Shown one piece after another: positions 1 through 7,982 of a stretch of DNA of 33,125 nucleotides. Position numbers and translations under genes: made by a program. Origin of the DNA: Alphaproteobacteria bacterium (GTDB lineage Bacteria; Pseudomonadota; Alphaproteobacteria; Rhodobacterales; Rhodobacteraceae). Every line of letters starts with the position of its first letter. The stretch's first letter is position 1. Where the stretch lies: the NCBI GenBank assembly GCA_030425395.1, contig JAUIAS010000035.1:1-33125 (forward strand), in the 5' to 3' direction. The notes below the pieces were generated by a model. It saw only the letters and a list, made by a program, of their open reading frames with translations, did no database searches and was not told where the DNA came from.

Positions 1-33
1 GATCTCCTCCGGTTTCTCACGCTTTCCAGACAT
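1..33 (-). CDS. IS3-family transposase OrfA, N-terminal fragment (runs off window)
   Basis: Eleven codons are visible, reading MSGKREKPEEI, from an ATG at 31-33. A strong GGAGG ribosome binding site sits seven bases upstream. This N-terminus resembles the small helix-turn-helix protein (OrfA) of IS3-family insertion sequences, which often begin with a basic stretch followed by a PEEI motif; that resemblance is from memory. The roughly 57 bases between this start and the end of atuF fit the short leader between an IS3 terminal repeat and orfA. Only the start is present, so completeness and subgroup cannot be judged. Confidence 0.55.
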   Translation of the reverse strand, partial: MSGKREKPEEI

Positions 34-90
34 CGCTGATCCTCCATTTTCGGGATAATCTATCCCAGTTGGTGGACCACTTTCAGGGGG
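34..90 (-). mobile_element. Terminal segment of an IS3-like insertion sequence
   Basis: This stretch lies between the transposase start and the premature end of atuF. Read on the minus strand it begins with CCCCCTGAAAGTGG, which resembles the terminal repeats of some IS3-family elements, and it carries the orfA leader and ribosome binding site. The exact outer boundary is uncertain by a few bases, because the atuF stop codon at 91-93 may itself come from the element. The other end and any target duplication lie outside the window. Confidence 0.5.
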
Positions 91-2019
91 CTACTCCAAC
101 AAAACCGTGCCATCCACATCTGCACGAATTTCGTGTTGCATCTTCATGGCCTCTATCACCGCGACCACATCACCCCGCGAAACTTTCGCGCCCAGCGTCA
201 CGGCAACCTCAAGAACCAGACCGGGCATCGGTGCGGCGATGATCCCGCTTCCCGCCGCATCTGAAGCAACGGCGGGCAGGGCAATGAGGTTCTGAAACTC
301 ATGCACAACACCCCCATTTGCCAGCGTCAGCGCGCCGGGATCCTGCCAAAGGTATCCGACTGTCACGATCTTGCCAGTAACGCGGAGCTTGGCCCGCGTG
401 TCGGTCAGCGACACAACGTCTACCTTGTGCTGCGCGTTCGCGGTTTCGACCACAAGCGAGCCATCGCGGGCGGGGGTGACCGCGAGGTCATGGGTGGTCT
501 TGCCAGCCGCCATCACAAAACGGGTGGGCATCGCCCCGCCGCTGGCCCAATCAAGAAGCTCGGCCGGGACCGCGACGCTGGCGGCATGGTGATCATCCCG
601 TTCACAACAATATAGCAGGACAGCAGCGCAGGCGGCATCCTGTTCGGATGCATCCGGGGCGGCACGTTGGGCTTTGGTAAAGGCCTCGTCGATAAAGGCC
701 GTGGTTGCCAGTCCTTCGGCAAAGGTGTCGTTTTCCAGAACATCAATAAGGAAACGCTGGTTCGTGACCAATCCGAACAGCAGGCTGTCCTTCAGTCCTG
801 CGACCAGCCTGCGCCTCGCCGCTTCGCGATTGGGGCCGTTTGCGATCACCTTGCCAATCATCGGATCGTAGAAGGGCGATACGTCCTGTCCGGTTTCCAC
901 ACCCATGTCAAAGCGCAGCCCCTCGCCGGCGGACGGTTCCCACAAGGTGACTGTGCCGGTTCGGGGCAAGAAGTTTCGCGATGGGTCTTCGGCATAGATC
1001 CGCACTTCGATCGCGTGTCCGTCCAGACGAATTTCGTCCTGGGTCAACCCCAGTGGCCGTCCTTCTGCCACCTGCAGTTGAAGCGCCACGAGATCAAGCC
1101 CGGTAACCATTTCTGTAACAGGGTGTTCGACCTGAAGGCGCGTGTTCATCTCAAGGAAATAGAAATCGCCATTGTCGGCGAGCAGGAATTCGACAGTGCC
1201 CGCACCGCGATACCCGATGGCGCGGGCGGCGTCCGTGGCCGCTGTGCCCATGGCTGCGCGCAAATCCGGGGTCATGATCGGACAGGGGGCTTCTTCGACA
1301 ACCTTTTGGTGGCGGCGCTGAACGGAGCAGTCCCGTTCCCCGAGATGGATCGTGGTGCCGTGATCATCGGCAAAGACCTGAACTTCGACGTGGCGCGGTC
1401 TCAGGATGGCTTTTTCAAGGATCAACTCACCCGATCCAAATGCATTCCGGGCCTCGGACGCGGCGGCGCGCAGGGCGTTTGGCAAATCTCCCAGATCCTC
1501 AACCAGCCGCATACCCCGGCCCCCACCACCAGCGGCGGCCTTGACCATCAGTGGCGCGCCAATCTGGTCGGCGGCGGTCGCCAGGGCAGCTTCGGATTGA
1601 TCTTCTCCCTCGTATCCGGGAACGCATGGCACGCCGGCGGCGATCATACGGCGTTTGGCTTGGGCCTTGTTGCCCATCAGGGCAATGGCGTCAGGCGACG
1701 GCCCGATAAAGACCAGACTGGCCTGTTGGCAGGCGGCGGCGAATTCGGCGCTTTCGGAGAGGAAGCCGTAGCCGGGGTGAATCGCATCGGCCCCCAAGTC
1801 GTGCGCGGCGCGCAGGATCGCATCTGTATCAAGATAGCTTTGCGCGGCGGGCGCAGGACCGATGCAGGCCGCATCATCCGCGGCGCGCACGTGCGGGGCG
1901 TCGGCGTCCGCTTCGGAATAAACCGCCAGCGTTCGATATCCCATGGATCGCGCAGTGCGGATCACGCGCAGGGCAATTTCACCGCGATTTGCGATCAGGA
2001 CCGAGTGAAAGCGGCTCAT
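91..2019 (-). CDS. atuF: Biotin carboxylase/biotin carrier subunit of an acyl-CoA (probably geranyl-CoA) carboxylase, C-terminus truncated
   Basis: This alpha subunit carboxylates its own biotin with ATP and bicarbonate, and the AtuC-like partner passes the carboxyl group to an acyl-CoA. Seen in order: N-terminal biotin carboxylase domain (about 4-115), ATP-grasp with the glycine-rich loop after K160 (residues 161-170) and EMNTRLQVEHPVTE at 290-303, a carboxylase C-domain, and a biotinyl domain with EAMKM (biotin lysine K626). An upstream in-frame ATG exists at 2046, but the ATG at 2019 follows a GGAGAG site and shares an ATGA overlap with the hydratase stop, so it is preferred. Only 16 residues follow K626, whereas about 33 are usual, and the stop coincides with the insertion-sequence end. 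The last strands of the biotinyl fold are therefore probably missing. Methylcrotonyl-CoA carboxylase is the main alternative. Confidence 0.82.
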   Translation of the reverse strand: MSRFHSVLIANRGEIALRVIRTARSMGYRTLAVYSEADADAPHVRAADDAACIGPAPAAQSYLDTDAILRAAHDLGADAIHPGYGFLSESAEFAAACQQASLVFIGPSPDAIALMGNKAQAKRRMIAAGVPCVPGYEGEDQSEAALATAADQIGAPLMVKAAAGGGGRGMRLVEDLGDLPNALRAAASEARNAFGSGELILEKAILRPRHVEVQVFADDHGTTIHLGERDCSVQRRHQKVVEEAPCPIMTPDLRAAMGTAATDAARAIGYRGAGTVEFLLADNGDFYFLEMNTRLQVEHPVTEMVTGLDLVALQLQVAEGRPLGLTQDEIRLDGHAIEVRIYAEDPSRNFLPRTGTVTLWEPSAGEGLRFDMGVETGQDVSPFYDPMIGKVIANGPNREAARRRLVAGLKDSLLFGLVTNQRFLIDVLENDTFAEGLATTAFIDEAFTKAQRAAPDASEQDAACAAVLLYCCERDDHHAASVAVPAELLDWASGGAMPTRFVMAAGKTTHDLAVTPARDGSLVVETANAQHKVDVVSLTDTRAKLRVTGKIVTVGYLWQDPGALTLANGGVVHEFQNLIALPAVASDAAGSGIIAAPMPGLVLEVAVTLGAKVSRGDVVAVIEAMKMQHEIRADVDGTVLLE

Positions 2020-2831
2020 GTCGTGCTCTCCGCCGGTCTGGCCCATGATGGCGGGCGTTTTTCAAAGAATGCAGTGATCCCCTCACGGCCTTCGTCGGAC
2101 AGGATACAATCGGCAAAGGTATGGGCCGCATGGGCAACTTGCGTCTCTGCATCGTTGTGGGTGGACAAAAGGACGCCTTTCGTTGCGGCGACAGCACCGG
2201 GCGCACAACGGCGCAACTGATCACGAAGATTCGCATCTTCGGCCTCCAGCGCGCTGGCATCCGAAACAACCGAAGACACAAGTCCCATGGTGACGGCCTC
2301 TTCGGCACCGAACCGCGGCGCGGTCAGCATCAGGTGCCGTGCCTTGGCCAGACCCACGCGGGCACGCACGAATGGAGCGATTTGCGCAGGCGGGATGCCG
2401 AGGGTCGTTTCGGTCAGGGCTAAGACCGCATCCGACGTCGCGACCGACACGTCACAGGCGCATGCCAACCCCAGCCCTCCCGCCATCGCGCCGCCTTCGA
2501 TCAGCGCGAGAGTGACCTGTGGCATCGTGTCGAGCGTATGGAACAGTTCGCCTGCTGCACGGCTTGCCGTCTCGATATCGGCGCGGTCGGGCGGGCCGCT
2601 TTGGAAGTCGGACTTGAATTCTGCCAGATCGCCACCGGCACAGAACCAGCCACCATTGCCGCGCAAGGTAATGCCGCGCACTGATCTGTCGTCGCGCAGG
2701 TTCTGCAAGGCGTTGGTCAGTTCCGTGGTCATCTGTCGGGACATGGCATTGCGCTGTTCGGGACGGTTCAGACGAATGGTCATCCAGTGCCCTTCGCGCG
2801 TCAGTTCGATGGTTTCGGGTTTCTCGATCAT
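2016..2831 (-). CDS. atuE: Enoyl-CoA hydratase/isomerase family, probably isohexenylglutaconyl-CoA hydratase
   Basis: A 271-residue crotonase-fold protein. It would hydrate the carboxylated unsaturated acyl-CoA made by the neighbouring carboxylase. The oxyanion-hole segment CAGGD is at 64-68, and GGAMAGGLGLA spans 113-123. Crotonase carries its first catalytic glutamate in the second segment, but this protein has G121 there. The second glutamate is kept as E141 in ETTLGIPPAQIAPF. The PAQIAPF wording recalls AtuE-type hydratases rather than LiuC, from memory. I chose the ATG at 2831, ten bases after the carboxyltransferase stop, because residues upstream of it show no family similarity. Its stop overlaps the atuF start as ATGA, which suggests translational coupling. 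Confidence 0.78.
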   Translation of the reverse strand: MIEKPETIELTREGHWMTIRLNRPEQRNAMSRQMTTELTNALQNLRDDRSVRGITLRGNGGWFCAGGDLAEFKSDFQSGPPDRADIETASRAAGELFHTLDTMPQVTLALIEGGAMAGGLGLACACDVSVATSDAVLALTETTLGIPPAQIAPFVRARVGLAKARHLMLTAPRFGAEEAVTMGLVSSVVSDASALEAEDANLRDQLRRCAPGAVAATKGVLLSTHNDAETQVAHAAHTFADCILSDEGREGITAFFEKRPPSWARPAESTT

Positions 2832-2841
2832 GCCGGTCGCC

Positions 2842-4464
2842 TCACAAACGCGCCACGCCAAAGGCGTTGGGACGCACCGTGCGCCGCCGTGCCTCGGCAC
2901 AGGTTTCCAGTGCAAAGCCCAAAACCTTGCGTGTATCGCGCGGGTCAATAATGCCCTGATCCAGCATCCGGCCCGAGGTGTAGAACGCATCGGACTGGGC
3001 ATCGAAATGGGCCGTCAGGCGATCCTTCTGGCGCGAGAGTTTGTCTTCGTCCACGTTTGCGCCACGCCGTGCGGCGCTGCCCCGGGCGACCTGATCCATG
3101 GTTAGCGCCGCCTGCTGGCCGCCCATCACGCCCGTGGTGGCATTTGGCCACGCAAACAGGAAGTCCGGTGAAAACCCGACCCCGGACATGCCATAGTTTC
3201 CGGCTCCAAAGCTGGCACCGATATACAAGGTGATACGGGGCACCCGCAGGTTGGCCACCGCCTGAAGCATTTTGGCCCCGTGTTTGATCATTCCGGCACG
3301 TTCATAGGCGCGCCCCACCATGTATCCGGTGGTGTTGGACAGAAAGATGACCGGCATGTCGGCCTGATCGCACAGTTGAAAGAATTGCGCGGCCTTGGTC
3401 GCGCCGTCTGGATCAATCGGACCGTTGTTGCCCACGATCCCGCATGCCCGGCCGAATATCGCGGCCTGCACACAGATCGTTGATGCTCCGTAGCGCGGTT
3501 TGAAGTCTTCGAGAACAGAACCGTCCACGATGCGGGCCATCACTTCATGCACGTCATAGCTCTTGCGATAATCCACCGGCACCAGCCCGGCAATCTGGTC
3601 CGGGTCCAATGCAGGAGGATCATACGCCGGGGTTGTTTCGGCGGCGGCGTTTTTGTTCCAATCGAGCCGCCGGACCAGTTGCCGCGCGATCAACAGAGCG
3701 TGGGCGTCATCCTCGGCGCTGTATTCGACCAATCCCGACACCGTCGCGTGCATTTCCGTTCCCGCGAGATCTTCTTCGTTGGTTTCCTCACCGGTTGCGG
3801 CGCGGACCAGCGCTGCCGCCGCAAGCGATGCGCGTCCGCGTCCCTTGACCGAAATGACGTAATCGCTCAGCCCCGGCATATAGGCCCCTCCGGCAGTGGC
3901 GGGGCCGTGCAATACGGCGATGGTTGGGATGCCTGCGGCACTTAGCTGTGCCAGCTTGCAGAAAATCCGGCCCGCGTAGGCCCAGCTTTCCACGGCATAT
4001 TGCATGAGGTCGGCGCCCGCACTTTCGACGAGATGCACAAATGGCAATTTGTACTTCATTGAAATATCGAGACACGCTTGGATCTTGTCCGAGGTTTTGG
4101 CCACCGCCGATCCTGCGGCGATGCCGCTGTCATCCACGAATATCATGCAGCGTGTGCCGTTGATAAAGCCGATCCCTGAAAGAGCACTGGCACCCGGCAC
4201 AGAAGCATCGCGGTCATCGGTGTCGACAAGGTAGTTGGCAAGCGTATACAGTTCAAGAAACGGCATCCCGGGATCAATCAGGCGGTGCAGCCGTTCGCGG
4301 GGCGTCAACTGGCCACGTTCCTCGAGCCGGGGGCGGCGTCGTTCTGACAGGGCTTCGGCTCGGGCCTTGAGGCTGTGAACGTGATCCACGAGCGACAACA
4401 TCTCGGCGCGGTTGTTGCGAAAACTGTCCGACTTTGGGTCTATTGAGGATTGAAAGCGGGTCAT
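2842..4464 (-). CDS. atuC: Acyl-CoA carboxylase carboxyltransferase subunit, probably geranyl-CoA carboxylase beta
   Basis: A 540-residue two-domain carboxyltransferase that moves the carboxyl group from biotin to the gamma carbon of a branched enoyl-CoA. The N-terminal crotonase-like half contains TAGGAYMPGLSD (190-201); the C-terminal half contains GASFGAGNYGMSG. Methylcrotonyl-CoA carboxylases usually have a PRQDEVFPD loop and a TIFLAGPP segment. Here the loop reads LMQYAVES and the segment reads RASLAAAA, with S213 replacing the bulky Phe. Loss of that side chain is consistent with a longer acyl chain such as geranyl-CoA. The start overlaps the AtuA stop as ATGA, and AGAGG precedes it. 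The family is clear; the exact substrate is inferred. Confidence 0.8.
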   Translation of the reverse strand: MTRFQSSIDPKSDSFRNNRAEMLSLVDHVHSLKARAEALSERRRPRLEERGQLTPRERLHRLIDPGMPFLELYTLANYLVDTDDRDASVPGASALSGIGFINGTRCMIFVDDSGIAAGSAVAKTSDKIQACLDISMKYKLPFVHLVESAGADLMQYAVESWAYAGRIFCKLAQLSAAGIPTIAVLHGPATAGGAYMPGLSDYVISVKGRGRASLAAAALVRAATGEETNEEDLAGTEMHATVSGLVEYSAEDDAHALLIARQLVRRLDWNKNAAAETTPAYDPPALDPDQIAGLVPVDYRKSYDVHEVMARIVDGSVLEDFKPRYGASTICVQAAIFGRACGIVGNNGPIDPDGATKAAQFFQLCDQADMPVIFLSNTTGYMVGRAYERAGMIKHGAKMLQAVANLRVPRITLYIGASFGAGNYGMSGVGFSPDFLFAWPNATTGVMGGQQAALTMDQVARGSAARRGANVDEDKLSRQKDRLTAHFDAQSDAFYTSGRMLDQGIIDPRDTRKVLGFALETCAEARRRTVRPNAFGVARL

Positions 4465-6254
4465 GTCCGGGCCTCTGCAAGGGGTCTGGGAACGCGCACG
4501 GGGGTCTGCAAGAGAACTTGTGCGAAGCCTTTGCCAAGCGCGTCATTGCGCAGGCTGGCCACGCCGCCACCGCCGAGGGTGCGGGTCAAAACCACGTTCA
4601 TTCCATTGCATCCGGGCAACAGATAGCGCGACACCTCACCGTCCAGAACATGCGCAAACCGTGCCGCGACTGCGGCTTGATCCAGCGTGTGCCAAATATA
4701 GGGCAAGGCGTCCGGGTGGCGTGCGATGATCCCTATATTGGCGGTGTCGCCTTTGTCGCCGCTTCGACCCCAGGCAAGCTGTTCCAGCGGGACAGTAACC
4801 ATATCATCCGTTTCTTCAGCAGGACGGGGCGGGGGCGCTGGCCGTGTCAGCCCGGCGGGATCGAATGGCGTGCCCTCCACGATATCCGCAGCAATCTGGG
4901 TCGTGCCAAAGTCGATTGTCACCGGAACATTCCCTTTGGGAACCAGAAACGAAAACAAACGCACCAAAGGCGAGGGGCGCGCGCGGGTTCCAAAAAATCC
5001 GGACAACCCCGGCGGGGCGGACAGCCCCATTCCCGAGGCCGCGCGCAGTAGCACCTCAAGACCGGCCTTGTCAGGGTGCCGGGCGGCGAATTTCGCGACA
5101 ACTTCCTGAGCGGCCGCACCCAGTCCAGTATTGCCCATCTGGCTACCTGCGCCGATTATTTCGACGCTGGTTTCCGTATAATCGGAAAGGTTCATCTGGC
5201 GCAGCGCGGATCGTGCCCGCGCAAACACCGCATCGCAAAAGCTTTGCGCCTTGGCGGCGGCGTTGCTGCCGTAGAAGCTGGCCGTGCTGCCCGCGCGCCA
5301 TCCATCAAGGTAGGTGAGCGAAACCTTGTAATCGGGGGTGGGGGGGTGCCCACGTGCGCCGGACAGGCGCACCTTGTCTTGTCCGATTTGGGCTATGGTC
5401 ACGCGGGAGAAGTCACAAACCACGTCTGGCACGACATACGCTTGGGGGTCGGCGATTTCATACAGCATTTGTTCGGCGATGGTTCCGATGCTGACAAGGC
5501 CACCTGTCCCCTCGGGCTTGGATATGTCTATCGTGCCATTGGCCGAAATTTCGCAGATCGGATACCCGAGGCGGTCAAGGCTGTCGGCCACCAGATGCCA
5601 ATCGGTAAAGTTTCCGCCCGTTGCCTGCGTGCCGCATTCCAGAATATGCCCGGCCAAGGTGCCTGCCGCCAACCGGTCGTGATCGTTGCTGTCCCAGTTG
5701 AACGCGTGGATACACGCGCCCAGTGTGACGGCGCTGTCCACACAGCGACCAGTGATCACGATGTCGGCCCCGTCTGTCAGTGCACGGGCGATTGGAAACG
5801 CGCCAAGATAGGCATTGATGGAAAAGACGGACGACGGGTCCGGTGCCGGTTCGCCGGTGAACATCTCGCGCGCGTTCAGGTCAGAAGCACGATCGGTCAG
5901 ATCATCGCCCAAAACGACGGCGGCAGTCAGGTCCAACCCCATTTCGGCGACCATGTCGCGCACGGCCTGGGCGCAGGCCTGTGGATTGACGCCGCCCGCG
6001 TTCGAGATGATGCGCACCTGTCGGCGTGCGATTTCGGGAAGGTTCCGCCGCATGACGACGTCGACAAAGTCGCGAGCATAACCTTGGCTTGGGTCTTTTG
6101 ATCGGGCCCGCGCCATGATCGACAGGGTCACTTCGGCCAGATAATCAAAGACGAGGTAATCCAGATCGCCCGCTTGCAGCAGTTGCGCAGCCGCTGTTGG
6201 GTCATCGCCCCAATAACCGCTCGCGCCGCCGATCCTGATCGTTGATTCGCGCAT
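4461..6254 (-). CDS. atuA: DUF1446 / AtuA family protein (acyclic terpene utilisation)
   Basis: A 597-residue protein starting MRESTIRIGGASGYWGDD, typical of the AtuA/DUF1446 family. The large N-terminal domain spans about residues 1-450. A C-terminal domain of about 100 residues contains AWGRSGDKGDTANIGI, the usual AtuA C-terminal signature. The family is needed for acyclic terpene (citronellol/geraniol) growth in Pseudomonas, but its biochemical reaction is not established. It is the first gene of the minus-strand operon and overlaps atuC by four bases. The ATG at 6254 follows a GAGGGGAG stretch. The divergent TetR gene is the obvious candidate regulator. Its presence is the main reason for reading this operon as atu rather than liu. 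Confidence 0.8.
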   Translation of the reverse strand: MRESTIRIGGASGYWGDDPTAAAQLLQAGDLDYLVFDYLAEVTLSIMARARSKDPSQGYARDFVDVVMRRNLPEIARRQVRIISNAGGVNPQACAQAVRDMVAEMGLDLTAAVVLGDDLTDRASDLNAREMFTGEPAPDPSSVFSINAYLGAFPIARALTDGADIVITGRCVDSAVTLGACIHAFNWDSNDHDRLAAGTLAGHILECGTQATGGNFTDWHLVADSLDRLGYPICEISANGTIDISKPEGTGGLVSIGTIAEQMLYEIADPQAYVVPDVVCDFSRVTIAQIGQDKVRLSGARGHPPTPDYKVSLTYLDGWRAGSTASFYGSNAAAKAQSFCDAVFARARSALRQMNLSDYTETSVEIIGAGSQMGNTGLGAAAQEVVAKFAARHPDKAGLEVLLRAASGMGLSAPPGLSGFFGTRARPSPLVRLFSFLVPKGNVPVTIDFGTTQIAADIVEGTPFDPAGLTRPAPPPRPAEETDDMVTVPLEQLAWGRSGDKGDTANIGIIARHPDALPYIWHTLDQAAVAARFAHVLDGEVSRYLLPGCNGMNVVLTRTLGGGGVASLRNDALGKGFAQVLLQTPVRVPRPLAEART

Positions 6255-6364
6255 TCCCCGACCGTCTCCCCTCGGTTACCGGTATTGCGTCAGAGCTGAA
6301 TTGTAAGCATATTCATCATTACTGAATCAAGTTCATTTTTGTGTGAAGACACTTTGGGAGCCAG
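6255..6364. promoter_or_regulatory. Divergent atuA / tetR control region
   Basis: The 110 bases between two divergent starts hold both promoters. On the plus strand, TTGCGT (6285-6290), a 17-base spacer and CATATT (6308-6313) form a plausible promoter for the TetR gene. Two symmetric sites could be operators: ATTCA-N7-TGAAT at 6311-6327, which overlaps the plus-strand -10, and the perfect TACCGGTA at 6277-6284. A minus-strand TTGATT with TACAAT 19 bases on could serve atuA. All assignments are by eye. Confidence 0.4.
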
Positions 6365-7084
6365 ATGACAGAAGCCGCAGCCAAGACCCGCCGTCAGAAA
6401 GTGGAGCAGAAAGAGCGCGCGATTCTGACTGCCACCCGCGCCGTGTTTCGCGAAAAGGGCGCGGAAGAAGCCAAGATTTCGGCCATCGCGCAAGCCGCCG
6501 GGCTCGCCGAAGGCACTGTGTATCTGTATTTCAAGAACAAGCAGGCCCTCTTGATGGCAGCGGTTAGCGATTTCTACGCCGAATTGACCCGCGATGCCGA
6601 GTCCGCCGTGGCGCAATCGCCGGACACCGGATCGCAGGTTCTGTCGTTGGCGCGGCTGCACTTCGGTCGGGTGTTCGATGAATGGCCCCTCATCGCCGAG
6701 GCAATGGGCCCCTATCTGCCATCCCCAGAATACCGCGAGACGGAAGCCTTTGCTTTGAATCGCCGCTATGTCGGGGTGTTTGACGGGATCATGCGCAGTG
6801 GCGTGGCGCGTGGAGATATTCGGGCAGATTTGTCCATACCGGCGATGCGCGATGCGTTCTACGGCGGTTTGGAGCATTGCGCGCGAAGCGCACGTCTGCG
6901 AACCACCACTCCGGATATTGATGCCGAGGTTCGTCAGTTCCTGACGATTTTTATGGCCGGTGTCATGGGGCGGCCCTCGCATGGTGAAATTGACGGCGCG
7001 CGTGTGGTGCGCAGGTTGCAGAGCGTTATAGTGGATATCGAAGAGCAAATGCGATCCGCTGATACGGATCGCGAACAGACATAA
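6365..7084 (+). CDS. TetR/AcrR family transcriptional regulator
   Basis: A 239-residue repressor. The N-terminal helix-turn-helix domain (about 17-65) contains ILTATRAVFREKGAE, then ISAIAQAAGLAEGTVYLYF, the TetR signature. The rest is a helical ligand-binding domain without recognised specificity. GGGAG four bases before the ATG supports the start. It is divergent from atuA and only 17 bases upstream of an SDR gene, so it may control both directions. In Pseudomonas the atu operon is likewise controlled by a TetR-type AtuR, but orthology was not tested. The ligand is likely a pathway acyl-CoA or terpenoid, by inference. Confidence 0.88.
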   Translation: MTEAAAKTRRQKVEQKERAILTATRAVFREKGAEEAKISAIAQAAGLAEGTVYLYFKNKQALLMAAVSDFYAELTRDAESAVAQSPDTGSQVLSLARLHFGRVFDEWPLIAEAMGPYLPSPEYRETEAFALNRRYVGVFDGIMRSGVARGDIRADLSIPAMRDAFYGGLEHCARSARLRTTTPDIDAEVRQFLTIFMAGVMGRPSHGEIDGARVVRRLQSVIVDIEEQMRSADTDREQT

Positions 7085-7101
7085 GCAAGGGAGATGTGGG
7101 A

Positions 7102-7863
7102 ATGAAAATTGAAGGTCAGGCCGCCATTGTAACGGGCGGTGCATCCGGTTTGGGCGGCGCTACGGCGGAACGGTTGGCGGCAGGAGGCGCAAAGGTCACA
7201 ATCTTCGATATGAACACCGAAAAGGGCGAGGCGCACGCCAAGGCCATCGGCGGGGCATTTTGCAAGGTCGACGTGACCAACCGCGCAGAGGTTCAGGAAG
7301 CCATTGCCGCCGCCGAGGGGATGCATGGCAAGGCGCGGATTTGCGTGAACTGCGCAGGTATCGGGCCACCGGCCAAGGTCGTCGACCGAGATGGGTTGGC
7401 CGCGTCGCTTGATATGTTCAACACTGTTGTGAACGTGAACCTCAGCGGCAGTTTCAACGTCCTTTCGGTATTTGCCGCTGCCCTTCACAAGGAAGATCCG
7501 CTGGGCGAAGAGCGCGGCGTGATCATCAACACGGCGTCGGTTGCGGCCTATGACGGCCAAATCGGGCAGGCTGCCTATGCAGCATCCAAGGGCGGCGTGG
7601 TTGGTATGACCTTGCCCGTCGCGCGCGAGTTGGCGCGCTATGGTATCCGGGTTATGACCATTGCGCCGGGATTGTTCCTGACCCCGCTTCTGGAAACGCT
7701 GTCCGAGGAAATTCGCGCCTCGCTGGGCGCGCAGGTACCGTTCCCAAGCCGTCTTGGGGCACCGGCGGAGTTTGCGCAGTTGGTCGGCTCGATAATCGAG
7801 AACCCCATGCTGAACGGGGAAACGATCCGTCTGGATGGTGCAATCCGAATGGCGCCGAAATAA
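7102..7863 (+). CDS. Type II 3-hydroxyacyl-CoA dehydrogenase-like SDR (HSD10-like)
   Basis: A 253-residue NAD-type short-chain dehydrogenase. Visible: TGGASGLG (11-18), D36 at the end of the second strand (NAD preference), NCAG, S146, Y159 and K163. The wording INTASVAA, QAAYAASKGG, IAPGLF and LNGETIRLDGAIRM closely follows HSD17B10-type 3-hydroxyacyl-CoA dehydrogenases, which oxidise short and branched 3-hydroxyacyl-CoAs in isoleucine and related beta-oxidation. A GTG at 7096 is in frame, but the AAGGGAG site lies eight bases before the ATG at 7102, so that start is preferred. Placed just after the TetR gene, it could carry out a 3-hydroxyacyl-CoA oxidation after the atu carboxylation/hydration steps. 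Confidence 0.85.
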   Translation: MKIEGQAAIVTGGASGLGGATAERLAAGGAKVTIFDMNTEKGEAHAKAIGGAFCKVDVTNRAEVQEAIAAAEGMHGKARICVNCAGIGPPAKVVDRDGLAASLDMFNTVVNVNLSGSFNVLSVFAAALHKEDPLGEERGVIINTASVAAYDGQIGQAAYAASKGGVVGMTLPVARELARYGIRVMTIAPGLFLTPLLETLSEEIRASLGAQVPFPSRLGAPAEFAQLVGSIIENPMLNGETIRLDGAIRMAPK

Positions 7864-7945
7864 GTTTCGTAACCTGGCGGTCGGGGATATCGGACCCGGC
7901 GTTTCATCTTGATGGACGGGCGGAAATCCTTGTGCACAACCGGAT

Positions 7946-7967
7946 CGTGCCCTTTTGCAAGGGCACG
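7946..7967. terminator. Hairpin between convergent SDR and EthD genes
   Basis: A perfect nine-base-pair stem (7946-7954 with 7959-7967) closes a TTGC loop. It sits 82 bases after the SDR stop and 15 bases beyond the end of the oppositely oriented EthD-like gene. The following T-run is poor in both directions (GGTCTTTGG on the plus strand), so it may be a weak bidirectional or factor-assisted terminator. Confidence 0.55.
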
Positions 7968-7982
7968 GTCTTTGGCCCGCCC

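Noticed and set aside
667-2220. Long plus-strand frame of 517 codons opposite atuF
   Set aside because: It is antisense to a clear biotin carboxylase, has no family motif, and long shadow frames are common in GC-rich genes.
91-4464. Leucine-degradation (liu) operon
   Set aside because: AtuA is present, HMG-CoA lyase and isovaleryl-CoA dehydrogenase are not seen, and MCC-specific segments of the carboxyltransferase are missing.
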